Origin: an uncultured Bacteroidales bacterium
Lineage (GTDB): Bacteria > Bacteroidota > Bacteroidia > Bacteroidales > Bacteroidaceae
Reading direction: 5' to 3'
Length of the DNA stretch: 64,000 bases
Assembly (NCBI GenBank): GCA_945833885.1
Contig: CAMAFY010000006.1
Coordinates: 31,113 to 95,112 of the forward strand
Part shown: positions 10,652-19,368 of the stretch, in pieces
How the letters are laid out: every line of letters begins with the position of its first letter
Numbering within the stretch: position 1 is the first letter of the stretch
The notes under the pieces: generated by a model
What the model saw: the letters and a program-made list of their open reading frames with translations, nothing else
Database searches by the model: none
Told to the model about the DNA's origin: nothing
Translations under genes and position numbers: made by a program

Positions 10652-11245
10652 ATGCAAGATACGAAGAAGATAAAGACGGCACTTGTTTCCGTTTTCCACA
10701 AGGACGGTCTTGACGAACTCCTTGCCGAACTCCACGCTCAGGGCGTGCAGTTCCTTTCCACCGGTGGAACCCAGAGTTTCATCGAAAGTCTCGGTTATCC
10801 CTGTCAGAAGGTAGAGGATGTCACCACCTATCCCTCCATCCTTGGCGGTCGTGTGAAGACCCTTCATCCCAAGGTGTTCGGAGGAATCCTCGGCCGTCGC
10901 GGTCTTGAAAGCGACCGTGAGCAGATGGCGCAGTACGAAATCCCCGAAATTGACCTCGTCATCGTTGACCTCTACCCCTTCGAGCAGACCGTTGCCAGCG
11001 GCGCTGACGATGCTGCCATCATCGAAAAGATAGACATCGGCGGCATCAGTCTCATCCGTGCCGGTGCAAAGAACTTCAATGATGTAGTCATTGTTCCCTC
11101 CAAGGCAGAGTATTCTGCCCTGCTTGACATCGTAAAGCAGCAGGGAGCGGCCACTACACTCGAGCAGCGCAAGTGGTTTGCCGCCCAGGCTTTCGGCGTA
11201 AGCAGCCATTATGACACTGCCATCCACGGCTGGTTCACCAAGTAA
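10652..11245 (+). CDS. purH: IMP cyclohydrolase domain (PurH N-terminal MGS-like domain only)
   Basis: 197 aa; ALVSVFHKDGLDELLAEL...LSTGGTQSFIESLG...GGRVKTLHPKVFGGILGRR; ends after the cyclohydrolase domain with no AICAR transformylase domain. Confidence 0.85.
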   Translation: MQDTKKIKTALVSVFHKDGLDELLAELHAQGVQFLSTGGTQSFIESLGYPCQKVEDVTTYPSILGGRVKTLHPKVFGGILGRRGLESDREQMAQYEIPEIDLVIVDLYPFEQTVASGADDAAIIEKIDIGGISLIRAGAKNFNDVVIVPSKAEYSALLDIVKQQGAATTLEQRKWFAAQAFGVSSHYDTAIHGWFTK

Positions 11246-11308
11246 CATCGCAGCAGGGACACCGCGAAAGGGCTTTCCGCGATGAAACCGTAGGGGACGA
11301 GCAGCAGT

Positions 11309-11396
11309 CTTCTGCCGCACTTTTCCGCTCATTTTCCAGCACTTTCCCCCTCCTTTTCCCGCCCATTTCCGTCCTTTCGCCGGAAGTTCTCACCCC
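11309..11396. repeat. 22-bp tandem repeat array between purH and mreB
   Basis: CTTCTGCCGCACTTTTCCGCTC / ATTTTCCAGCACTTTCCCCCTC / CTTTTCCCGCCCATTTCCGTCC / TTTCGCCGGAAGTTCTCACCCC. Confidence 0.65.
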
Positions 11397-11440
11397 AAGC
11401 AAACAAAAAATCTTTATCCTCTTCCAATCAACAGCAACAA

Positions 11441-12496
11441 ATGGGAATGTTCTCGAACTTCTTTTCCTTCAAACGTTTCTTCTCGATGAAGCGCGAGCTG
11501 GCAATGGACCTCGGAACCGCCAATACCATCATCATCGCCGATGGTGAGATTGCCGTCAACGAACCGTCGGTGGTGGCCCTCGACCCCCATACCGAGAAGA
11601 CCATAGCCGTTGGCGAGCGTGCTAAACTCATGTACGAGAAGACCAACGATAAGATCCACGTAGTGCGTCCGTTGCGCGATGGAGTCATTGCAGACTTCAA
11701 CGCTTGTGAACTGATGATGCGCGGACTTATCCAAATGGTGAGCACGGGCCGCCATCTTTTCACCCCCACACTCCGCATGGTCATCGGTGTTCCTTCCGGT
11801 TCCACCGAGGTGGAACTCCGTGCCGTCCGCGACTCTGCCGAGCATGCCGGCGGTAGGGATGTGTATCTCATCTTCGAACCCATGGCGGCCGCCATCGGTA
11901 TCGGCCTTGATGTCAATGCTCCTGAGGGGCAGATGGTGGTCGATATTGGCGGTGGTACCACCGAGATTGCCGTTATCTCCATGGGAGGTATCGTCAGCAA
12001 CAACTCCATAAAGATGGCCGGTGACGACTTCACCGCCGACATCCGCGAGTACATGGCACGCCAGCACAATGTCAATGTGTCGGAGCGTATGGCCGAACGT
12101 ATCAAGATCAACGTCGGTTCCGCCCTTTCCGAACTTCCTGCCGACGAGGCTCCTGAGGACTTCACCGTGCATGGTCCTAACCGTATCACGGCATATCCTA
12201 TGGAGGTTCCCGTATGTTATCAGGAAATCGCCCACTGTCTGGAGCGTTCCATCGCGCGTATCGAGACGGCAGTCCTCAATGCCCTTTCCAATACTCCCCC
12301 CGAACTCTATGCCGATATCGTCAAGAACGGCATCTACCTCACGGGTGGAGGTGCCCTGCTCCGTGGTCTTGGCAAGCGTTTGACCGACAAGATCAACATT
12401 CCTTTCCACGTTGCCAAGGATCCTCTCCTCTGTGTGGCCCGTGGAACAGGCAAGGCGCTTGAGAACATCGACGACTATCCCTGTCTGATGCGCTGA
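11441..12496 (+). CDS. mreB: Rod shape-determining protein MreB
   Basis: 351 aa; ELAMDLGTANTIII, VVDIGGGTTEIAVIS, YLTGGGALLRGL. Confidence 0.97.
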   Translation: MGMFSNFFSFKRFFSMKRELAMDLGTANTIIIADGEIAVNEPSVVALDPHTEKTIAVGERAKLMYEKTNDKIHVVRPLRDGVIADFNACELMMRGLIQMVSTGRHLFTPTLRMVIGVPSGSTEVELRAVRDSAEHAGGRDVYLIFEPMAAAIGIGLDVNAPEGQMVVDIGGGTTEIAVISMGGIVSNNSIKMAGDDFTADIREYMARQHNVNVSERMAERIKINVGSALSELPADEAPEDFTVHGPNRITAYPMEVPVCYQEIAHCLERSIARIETAVLNALSNTPPELYADIVKNGIYLTGGGALLRGLGKRLTDKINIPFHVAKDPLLCVARGTGKALENIDDYPCLMR

Positions 12497-12818
12497 TGTC
12501 CGTGACGGCACACTCCCTGCGGGTGTTCTCGAAAGAGGCCTGTTTCCGTAGGGGTGTTCCGCTTTTCGGCCGCCTTCGGACAAAGGATGATGATGGGTGC
12601 TGCAAACGACGTCCATCATTCTCATCGTCATTCCGTGCTTCATGTTTTGTCCTTTTCCGTCCTTTTTCGGATAAAGGTTTCCGTACATTCTCTCATATAG
12701 CGTGCTATATTACTGAATGAACAGTGACTTTCTGCCGGAAAAAGAGCGTAAGACGGCAATCCCCAGCCCGCAATACAACAGAAGTGTCAGCGGTGAAGAA
12801 CCCTACTTATCATACATT

Positions 12819-12852
12819 CGGCTTCGCTTTCTTTTTGTGAAAGGCGAAGCCG
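12819..12852 (+). terminator. Hairpin between mreB and mreC
   Basis: CGGCTTCGCTTTC ... GAAAGGCGAAGCCG followed by TTTT. Confidence 0.6.
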
Positions 12853-12961
12853 TTTTGGCACGCTACCGGGCAATACCCCGCTTTTCTCCACTTTCCCACA
12901 TGCCGTATAAGGAGGTTTTTGTAGCCTTTACCCTCCAAATTTTCCCCCAAGACAACAGAAT

Positions 12962-13828
12962 ATGCAAGTGTTTCTCGACTTCCTGCGTCGATACAATTAT
13001 CTTTTCCTTTTCCTGATTCTGGAGATTCTCAGCATTCTCATGCTTGTTCGCTTCAACCGTTATCAGGGATACGTGTGGCTTACCGGCGCCAATGCCGTTA
13101 CAGCCTCCGTCAATGGTGTGTATACTGACGCTGTCGCCTTTACCGAACTTCGCGAGGTGAACCGCGACCTTACGGATGTCAACATCCGTCTTCAGCAGGA
13201 AAACCGTGCCCTGCGCGAGGCACTTGCCGATGCGAAGTACGACACCACCTATACCCACCGCCGTGTTCTCGACGAACTTCAAGGCTACCGGTTGATACCG
13301 GCGCGCGTGGTTGGCAACAAAATCCGCGTGGGGGCCGACAACTATCTCGTCATCAATCGGGGGTCGAAGGACGGTGTGACGGCAGAGATGGGTGTGGTCA
13401 GCGGCGGTGGAGTAGTGGGAATCGTCTACCTCACCAACCGCCACCATTCGTTGGTGATGCCCATCACCCACAGCAAGTCGAGCATATCCTGCAGCGTGCG
13501 TGGACAGAACTATTTCGGCTATTTGCAGTGGGATGGCGCCAACACCCGCACGGCTTACGTTTCTGATGTTCCGCGATATGCCAAGGCCCGCAAGGGACAA
13601 GTCATCGAGACCTCCGGATATTCCAGCGTCTTCCCTCCCGGCATCTTCGTCGGACGCATCCATAAAGTCAGCAACGCTTCCGACGGACAGAGTTACCGCC
13701 TCGACGTGGTTCTCGGCAACGATTTCGCCTCTCTCCGCGACGTCAGCGTCGTGGCTACACCCTATAAGGCGGAGGTCGACACCCTCAAACGCCGTGCGGA
13801 GTTCATCGATATGAACAACGATAACTGA
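12962..13828 (+). CDS. mreC: Rod shape-determining protein MreC
   Basis: 288 aa; N-terminal TM, coiled coil, MreC core; position between mreB and mreD. Confidence 0.93.
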   Translation: MQVFLDFLRRYNYLFLFLILEILSILMLVRFNRYQGYVWLTGANAVTASVNGVYTDAVAFTELREVNRDLTDVNIRLQQENRALREALADAKYDTTYTHRRVLDELQGYRLIPARVVGNKIRVGADNYLVINRGSKDGVTAEMGVVSGGGVVGIVYLTNRHHSLVMPITHSKSSISCSVRGQNYFGYLQWDGANTRTAYVSDVPRYAKARKGQVIETSGYSSVFPPGIFVGRIHKVSNASDGQSYRLDVVLGNDFASLRDVSVVATPYKAEVDTLKRRAEFIDMNNDN

Positions 13829-13881
13829 CGCTCTCCCGCCATTCTTCCCCCCTTTCTCCCAAGTTTCCTCCTGTCCATCCC

Positions 13882-14397
13882 ATGTTTCCCGTTTCCATCC
13901 AATACTTTTTCTTTGCCGTAGTCCTGATGTTGTCCCAGGTGTTGGTCTTCAACCACATCCACATCCTCGGCTATGCCATCCCCATGCCCTTCGTATATCT
14001 TGTGCTGATGCTCCACAGCAGCACCTCGCGATGGATGTATGTCCTGTGGGGTTTCATCGTGGGATTGGTCATCGACATCTTCAGCAACACCCTCGGCGAG
14101 AACGCTGCGGCGATGACGTTCCTCGGACTTATAGCGCCGCGTCTGCTCGATGTCTTCTCCCCTGCCGACCGTGGTGACGACGGTTTCATCCCATCGCCCC
14201 ATACCATGCAGTGGGGCGGTTACGTGCGATATGCCACGGCGGCCACGCTCATCTTCACCACTTTGTTCTTCCTGATGGAGAGTTTCTCCCTCTTCGATGT
14301 CGTGCGCCTGTGCATCCACATCGCATCCTCCTCCTTCCTGACTCTCCTCATCATCTTCGCCATCGAGCATCTCCGGCAGAACATGGCCCGGGTTTAA
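13882..14397 (+). CDS. mreD: Rod shape-determining protein MreD
   Basis: 171 aa membrane protein; order mreB-C-D-mrdA-rodA. Confidence 0.85.
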   Translation: MFPVSIQYFFFAVVLMLSQVLVFNHIHILGYAIPMPFVYLVLMLHSSTSRWMYVLWGFIVGLVIDIFSNTLGENAAAMTFLGLIAPRLLDVFSPADRGDDGFIPSPHTMQWGGYVRYATAATLIFTTLFFLMESFSLFDVVRLCIHIASSSFLTLLIIFAIEHLRQNMARV

Positions 14398-14554
14398 CCC
14401 CCTCTTTTTTTTGGCTTTACGCCAATACTGCCTGAGGTTCTCATGCCGTTGTCCCGTTAATGAATTGTAGCGTCCTCTTCCATTCCTCCCCCATCCTCGG
14501 ACGCTCGGGACAGGTCCGTCGGACGCCGCGTTTCCCGCTGTGGCGGCCATGGCG

Positions 14555-14642
14555 GAAACGTACGGAACTTCCGGCAGCAAACATCCGCATTTCTTGATGC
14601 GAAGTGCGGAACTTTCCGACGCAAACTTCCGAGGTTTCTTCC
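14555..14642. repeat. 22-bp tandem repeat array between mreD and mrdA
   Basis: Consecutive 22-mers GCAAACATCCGCATTTCTTGAT / GCGAAGTGCGGAACTTTCCGAC / GCAAACTTCCGAGGTTTCTTCC plus one diverged upstream unit. Confidence 0.75.
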
Positions 14643-14668
14643 CAACCGTTCGAAAACGATAAACTCCC

Positions 14669-16519
14669 ATGCCCAAGGATTACAGTTTTGAAAAGCGCAA
14701 ATACATCATCGGTGCGGTGGCTGTGGCCATCGTCACCCTGTACCTCGTGCGCATTTTCACCCTGCAAATCCTCAGCGACGACTATCGTCAGCGTGCCGAC
14801 TCCAATGCTTTCCGCAAGGAAGTGCTGTTCCCCTCGCGCGGACTTATCCTCGACCGCAAGGGACGTCTGATGGTTTACAACGAACCGTCCTACAACATCA
14901 ACGTCGTCATGCTCGACCAGCACGGCATCGACACCCTGGATTTCTGCAAGACCGTGGGCATTACCCGCGAGGAGTACATCGCCCGCATGGCGGACATCAA
15001 GGATTCCAAGAAGCATCCCAACTATTCGCGCAACACGCCCCAACTCTTCATGAGCCAGATTCCCGCCGAGGAGTTCTCGAAAATCCGCGAAAAACTCTTC
15101 CGCTTCAACGGTTTCTCTGCCGAAAAGCGCTCCGTCCGCTGTTATGCCGGCCCGTGGGCAGCCCACGTCCTCGGCGATGTCGGCGAGGTGAATCAGGCCG
15201 ACATCGATTCCGATGCCTATTATAAGAGCGGCGACTACATCGGAAAACTCGGCATCGAGCGGTCTTACGAGAAAGTACTGCGCGGCGAGAAGGGCAAACG
15301 CATCATGCTTCGCGACGTTCACGGCCGCACGAAGGGGCATTATATGGACGGCAAATACGATGTGGCTCCCAAGCCCGGACGCAATCTTACCCTGGGCATC
15401 GACCTCGAATTGCAGGCCCTTGCCGAGCGCCTGTTGGAGGGCAAACTCGGTTCCATCGTTGCCATCGAGCCTTCTACCGGCGAAATCCTCTGCATGGCTT
15501 CGGCCCCCAGTTACGACCCCCGCCAGATGGTGGGCCGCGACCGCGGACTTCACCATACCGAACTTCAGAACGACCCCATGCGACCTCTGCTGAACCGTGC
15601 CATCATGGGTTGCTATCCCCCCGGTTCAACCTTCAAGCCTACGCAGGGACTCATCGGTCTTCAGGAGGGTGCCATCCACCCCAACACGGCGTTCCCCTGT
15701 GCCCACGGCTTCAACTACAAGGGATTGCATCTCGGATGTCATGCCCATGCCTCCCCCATGCCCCTCATTCCCGCCCTCGGAACCTCCTGCAACGCCTTCT
15801 TCTGTTGGAATCTGATGCGAATGTTCGGCAACCGTGGCAAGTATGGTTCCGTACAGGGCGCCATGACCCGTTGGAAGGACCATCTCGTCAGCATGGGCTT
15901 CGGCTATAAACTCGGCATCGACCTTCCCGGCGAACGCCGTGGAATGATACCCAATGCCCAGTACTACGACAAGGCTTATCGCGGGTCGTGGAACGCGCTG
16001 ACCGTCATTTCCATCTCCATCGGGCAGGGCGAGGTCACCGCCACTCCCTTGCAGATTGCCAATCTCTGCGCCACAATCGCAAACCGTGGCTACTACTATA
16101 TCCCCCATGTCGTCCATTCCGTCCAGGGCGAAAGCATCGATACGCTCTACACCCGGCGGCATTATACCATGGTCGACCCCAAATGGTATGCCTACGTTGT
16201 CGCAGGAATGCGCAAGGCTGTCCTCAGCGGAACCTGCGTGGGAGCCAACATTCCCGGCTACGAGGTCTGCGGAAAGACGGGAACGGCACAGAACCGTGGC
16301 GCCGACCACTCGGCGTTCATGGGATTCGCACCTATGGACAAGCCGCGCATCGCCGTGGCGGTCTACGTGGAGAACGGAGGTTTCGGTGCATACTACGGCG
16401 TTCCCATCGGCAAACTCATCATGGAACAGTATCTCAACGGCGCCCTTTCGCCGGAATCCGAGCAGAAAGCCGAGGAATTCCAGCACAAAAGAATCAACTA
16501 CGGTACGCGGGTCCGCTGA
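14669..16519 (+). CDS. mrdA: Penicillin-binding protein 2
   Basis: 616 aa; PBP dimer domain, transpeptidase PPGSTFKP (SxxK), KTGTAQN. Confidence 0.95.
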   Translation: MPKDYSFEKRKYIIGAVAVAIVTLYLVRIFTLQILSDDYRQRADSNAFRKEVLFPSRGLILDRKGRLMVYNEPSYNINVVMLDQHGIDTLDFCKTVGITREEYIARMADIKDSKKHPNYSRNTPQLFMSQIPAEEFSKIREKLFRFNGFSAEKRSVRCYAGPWAAHVLGDVGEVNQADIDSDAYYKSGDYIGKLGIERSYEKVLRGEKGKRIMLRDVHGRTKGHYMDGKYDVAPKPGRNLTLGIDLELQALAERLLEGKLGSIVAIEPSTGEILCMASAPSYDPRQMVGRDRGLHHTELQNDPMRPLLNRAIMGCYPPGSTFKPTQGLIGLQEGAIHPNTAFPCAHGFNYKGLHLGCHAHASPMPLIPALGTSCNAFFCWNLMRMFGNRGKYGSVQGAMTRWKDHLVSMGFGYKLGIDLPGERRGMIPNAQYYDKAYRGSWNALTVISISIGQGEVTATPLQIANLCATIANRGYYYIPHVVHSVQGESIDTLYTRRHYTMVDPKWYAYVVAGMRKAVLSGTCVGANIPGYEVCGKTGTAQNRGADHSAFMGFAPMDKPRIAVAVYVENGGFGAYYGVPIGKLIMEQYLNGALSPESEQKAEEFQHKRINYGTRVR

Positions 16520-16574
16520 TCAGGCTCCGCCCGTCTTTCCCCCTCCGGTGGCAAAAGTGTCGGATCGCATCCTT

Positions 16575-16648
16575 CGTTTTCTCGTCATGGCATAGCGCAA
16601 ACAGTTTCCTACTGCTTCCGCTCTGCTCATCTGGCTTAACGAAGACGT
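16575..16648 (+). repeat. Dispersed short repeat (CGTTTTCTCGyCATGGCATA...CTGCTCATCTGGCTTAACGAArACG), copy 1
   Basis: cgttttctcgtcatggcatagcg...ctctgctcatctggcttaacgaagacg, shared with 28304 and 45664. Confidence 0.75.
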
Positions 16649-16823
16649 GCCGCGAAGAGCGGCGTTCCTAATGGTGATGTTCTGCGGAAACCACCTTCAA
16701 TCCCTCACATACCGGTATGAAACTCCTGCAGGTGCTCTGCCGGCTTTTGCGGCAAACAGGTGCTGCCCACCACCCGCACCGATAAGAATCCCCACAAATC
16801 CATATCACAACCAACGTATTCCG

Positions 16824-18278
16824 ATGCGCGAAAAATCCATAAATCCAATCTTCCGAACCGACGGCTGGGTGCTCCTCCTCTATGTGCTGCTCCTCGTCTG
16901 CGGATGGCTCAGTGTGTGCGGAGCGAGCCACAACATCGGCGATGTCGATTTCTTCTCCTTCGATTCGCGCACGGGCAAGCAGTTGGTGTGGATAGGATGT
17001 TCCTTCGGACTTGGAGCATTCCTGCTGATGATTGAGGACCGCTACTACGAAATCCTTGCCGATGTCTTCTATTGGTTCATGATGTTGCTGCTCTTCATCA
17101 CGCCCTTCATCGCCCACGATGTCAAAGGTTCACGCTCGTGGATACCGTTGGGTCCGCTAAGTCTGCAGCCCGCCGAGTTCGCCAAGTGCGCCACGGCGCT
17201 CGCTCTTGCCAAACTTATCAACCAGTATGGCTTCACGCTCAACAAGCGTCGTTGCCTTGTCCGTGCCGCGGCATTGGTGTTGCTCCCGTTTCTTCTCATT
17301 GTCATGCAGAAGGAGACGGGTTCCGCGCTGGTCTATTGCGCCTTCAGCCTGATGTTCTACCGCGAGGGCATGCCCGGTTGCATCCTGTTCTGTGCCGTCG
17401 CCGCCGTCGTTTATTTCGTCGTCGGCCTGGGATATAGCATCACTCCCCTCCCCGGAACCCTCGGCGACGTCGGTGAATTTCTGGTCCTCAATCTCATCTG
17501 GATCTTCTGCATCGCCATGGTCCGCATCTACATTCCCCGCCAGCCTGAGCATATCCGCCGTCTCCTTTTGGCGGGACTTGCCGTCAACGTGGTGGCGTGG
17601 AGCGTCTCTGCCATCATCGTTCCCTTCGACATCTCGTGGGCGATACTCGCCTTCGACGTCTTCGTTGCCGCCTATCTGGGATGGATGTGGGCGGGCCAGC
17701 GCCTGACGCAATGGTTCCTGATCTCCATCTTCGCCATCAGCAGCATGGGATTCTTCTATCTTTCCGACTTCACCCTCAACCATGTGATGAAGGGATATCA
17801 GCGTACGCGCATCTGTGTGCTGCTGGGAATCGAGGAAGACCGCGACGCCGCCTACAACGTCAACCAGTCGAAAATCGCCATCGGTTCGGGAGGTCTCACC
17901 GGCAAAGGCTTCATGAACGGCACGCAGACCAAGTTGGATTACGTGCCGGAACAGGACACCGACTTCATCTTCTGCACCGTCGGCGAGGAGGAAGGTTTCG
18001 TGGGTGCCGCCTTCGTCCTCGGACTTTTCCTTGCCCTCATCCTGCGTCTGCTGGTGCTTGCCGAGCGGCAGGTGACGACTTTCGGGCGCGTTTTCGGCTA
18101 TTCCGTGCTGAGCATTCTCCTGTTCCATGTGTTCATCAACATCGGCATGGTCACAGGTCTTGCCCCCGTCATCGGCATTCCGCTGCCCTTCTTCTCCTAT
18201 GGCGGCTCGTCGTTGTGGGGATTCACCCTCCTCCTCTTCATCTTCCTCCGTATCGATGCCGGGCGCAAACGCCGGTAA
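16824..18278 (+). CDS. rodA: Rod shape-determining protein RodA (FtsW/RodA/SpoVE)
   Basis: Multi-TM SEDS protein; ATG at 16824 (MREKSINPIFRTDGW) preferred over the longer ORF start at 16647. Confidence 0.93.
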   Translation: MREKSINPIFRTDGWVLLLYVLLLVCGWLSVCGASHNIGDVDFFSFDSRTGKQLVWIGCSFGLGAFLLMIEDRYYEILADVFYWFMMLLLFITPFIAHDVKGSRSWIPLGPLSLQPAEFAKCATALALAKLINQYGFTLNKRRCLVRAAALVLLPFLLIVMQKETGSALVYCAFSLMFYREGMPGCILFCAVAAVVYFVVGLGYSITPLPGTLGDVGEFLVLNLIWIFCIAMVRIYIPRQPEHIRRLLLAGLAVNVVAWSVSAIIVPFDISWAILAFDVFVAAYLGWMWAGQRLTQWFLISIFAISSMGFFYLSDFTLNHVMKGYQRTRICVLLGIEEDRDAAYNVNQSKIAIGSGGLTGKGFMNGTQTKLDYVPEQDTDFIFCTVGEEEGFVGAAFVLGLFLALILRLLVLAERQVTTFGRVFGYSVLSILLFHVFINIGMVTGLAPVIGIPLPFFSYGGSSLWGFTLLLFIFLRIDAGRKRR

Positions 18279-18408
18279 ACATCGCTGCTCCTGGGAGATG
18301 ATGCCCATCGGCATCCTGCGGAACTCTCCGTCTTTGAATTACCATACACCATAAAGGTGGCGAAATACATCCCGCCTTCAATTTACAGAACCCTTCATAA
18401 GTTCTTTT

Positions 18409-18942
18409 ATGTCATCACAGCATAATTCCACATCGTCCGATACCACAACGCTCATCCGCGCTGTGATGTTGCTCATTGTTCTGGTGTCAACCGTCTGTGC
18501 CGTTGTCTATCTCAAACGTTCGTCCGATGTTCCTCTGACACCTGAGGGGCTTGCCGCCCGCGATTCTCTGCGCCGTATCGCACATCCCGATACCACCGCC
18601 GTCCCCGGCAGTATCCCCGCTGATGCCACTGAAACCCGTTCCGTTCCTTCCGATTCTGTGACGATGGACCTGCGTGTGCCTTCAGATGCCGGTTACGAGG
18701 ACGGTTATTATGCCGGCATTACTGATGGGGTCGTCGGTGAAGAACGGGCATCGTACGACGAGTCGTCGCAATTCCCCGAGGCAGCGCAGCGCAGGAACTA
18801 TGCCGAAGCCTACCGTCGAGGATATGCGCAGGGCTATGCCGATGGTCTCGAAGGCAAGGAGTTTGGCATGACACCCCATAGCCAGGAGGACGAGGAAATC
18901 CTTGAAGAGGAGGAAACCTATGAGCAGCAGGGAACACCTTAA
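18409..18942 (+). CDS. Hypothetical membrane-anchored protein with acidic C-terminus
   Basis: 177 aa; one N-terminal TM, then DGYYAGITDG and AYRRGYAQGYADGLEG motifs and an acidic tail. Confidence 0.65.
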   Translation: MSSQHNSTSSDTTTLIRAVMLLIVLVSTVCAVVYLKRSSDVPLTPEGLAARDSLRRIAHPDTTAVPGSIPADATETRSVPSDSVTMDLRVPSDAGYEDGYYAGITDGVVGEERASYDESSQFPEAAQRRNYAEAYRRGYAQGYADGLEGKEFGMTPHSQEDEEILEEEETYEQQGTP

Positions 18943-19279
18943 CCTCCCTTGGTTCAATGCTGTAAGAATACTTTATGGATATGCGCGACAGAACATTGGC
19001 GTGGTGCTTGTTGTAGGATTCTGCATATTCTGTATCGTCACTTCCGTTCTTGTTCCTATGCATAGTCTCTTCTACTTTTTGTACGGAACAGCATGGACAA
19101 TTCAGGTTTTGTGCTCCGATGTTGAAAGCATTGGTGAAATATCATCACAAGAGGGTGTGTCAAAAGTTACTGACACACCCTCAAATTTTTCTCATAATTG
19201 GCGACCTTATCCCAAGTTTGACAGTCGAAAGGCTGTATTGATTGCTGCTCAGCCCGTTTTTCCCAATAAAGGCAGTTAG
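18920..19279 (+). CDS. Small hydrophobic ORF possibly truncated at the island edge
   Basis: MSSREHLNLPWFNAVRILYGYARQNIGVVLVVGFCIFCIVTSVLVP; ORF runs through the 19151 hairpin. Confidence 0.3.
   Translation: MSSREHLNLPWFNAVRILYGYARQNIGVVLVVGFCIFCIVTSVLVPMHSLFYFLYGTAWTIQVLCSDVESIGEISSQEGVSKVTDTPSNFSHNWRPYPKFDSRKAVLIAAQPVFPNKGS
19151..19182. repeat. Perfect inverted repeat/hairpin at left edge of the RM island
   Basis: GAGGGTGTGTCA-AAAGTTAC-TGACACACCCTC followed by AAATTTTT: terminator-like or IS-end scar. Confidence 0.7.
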
Positions 19280-19368
19280 ATTATCAAATGAAATTGTGGT
19301 CTCATTTGAAAAACTGCGAAAGTTTTATTTGCTAATTGATTTATTTTCAAACTCTAAATTGTTTCAAT

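Noticed and set aside
16647-16823. N-terminal extension of RodA
   Set aside because: Translates repeat-derived and spacer DNA; ATG at 16824 gives a normal RodA N-terminus.
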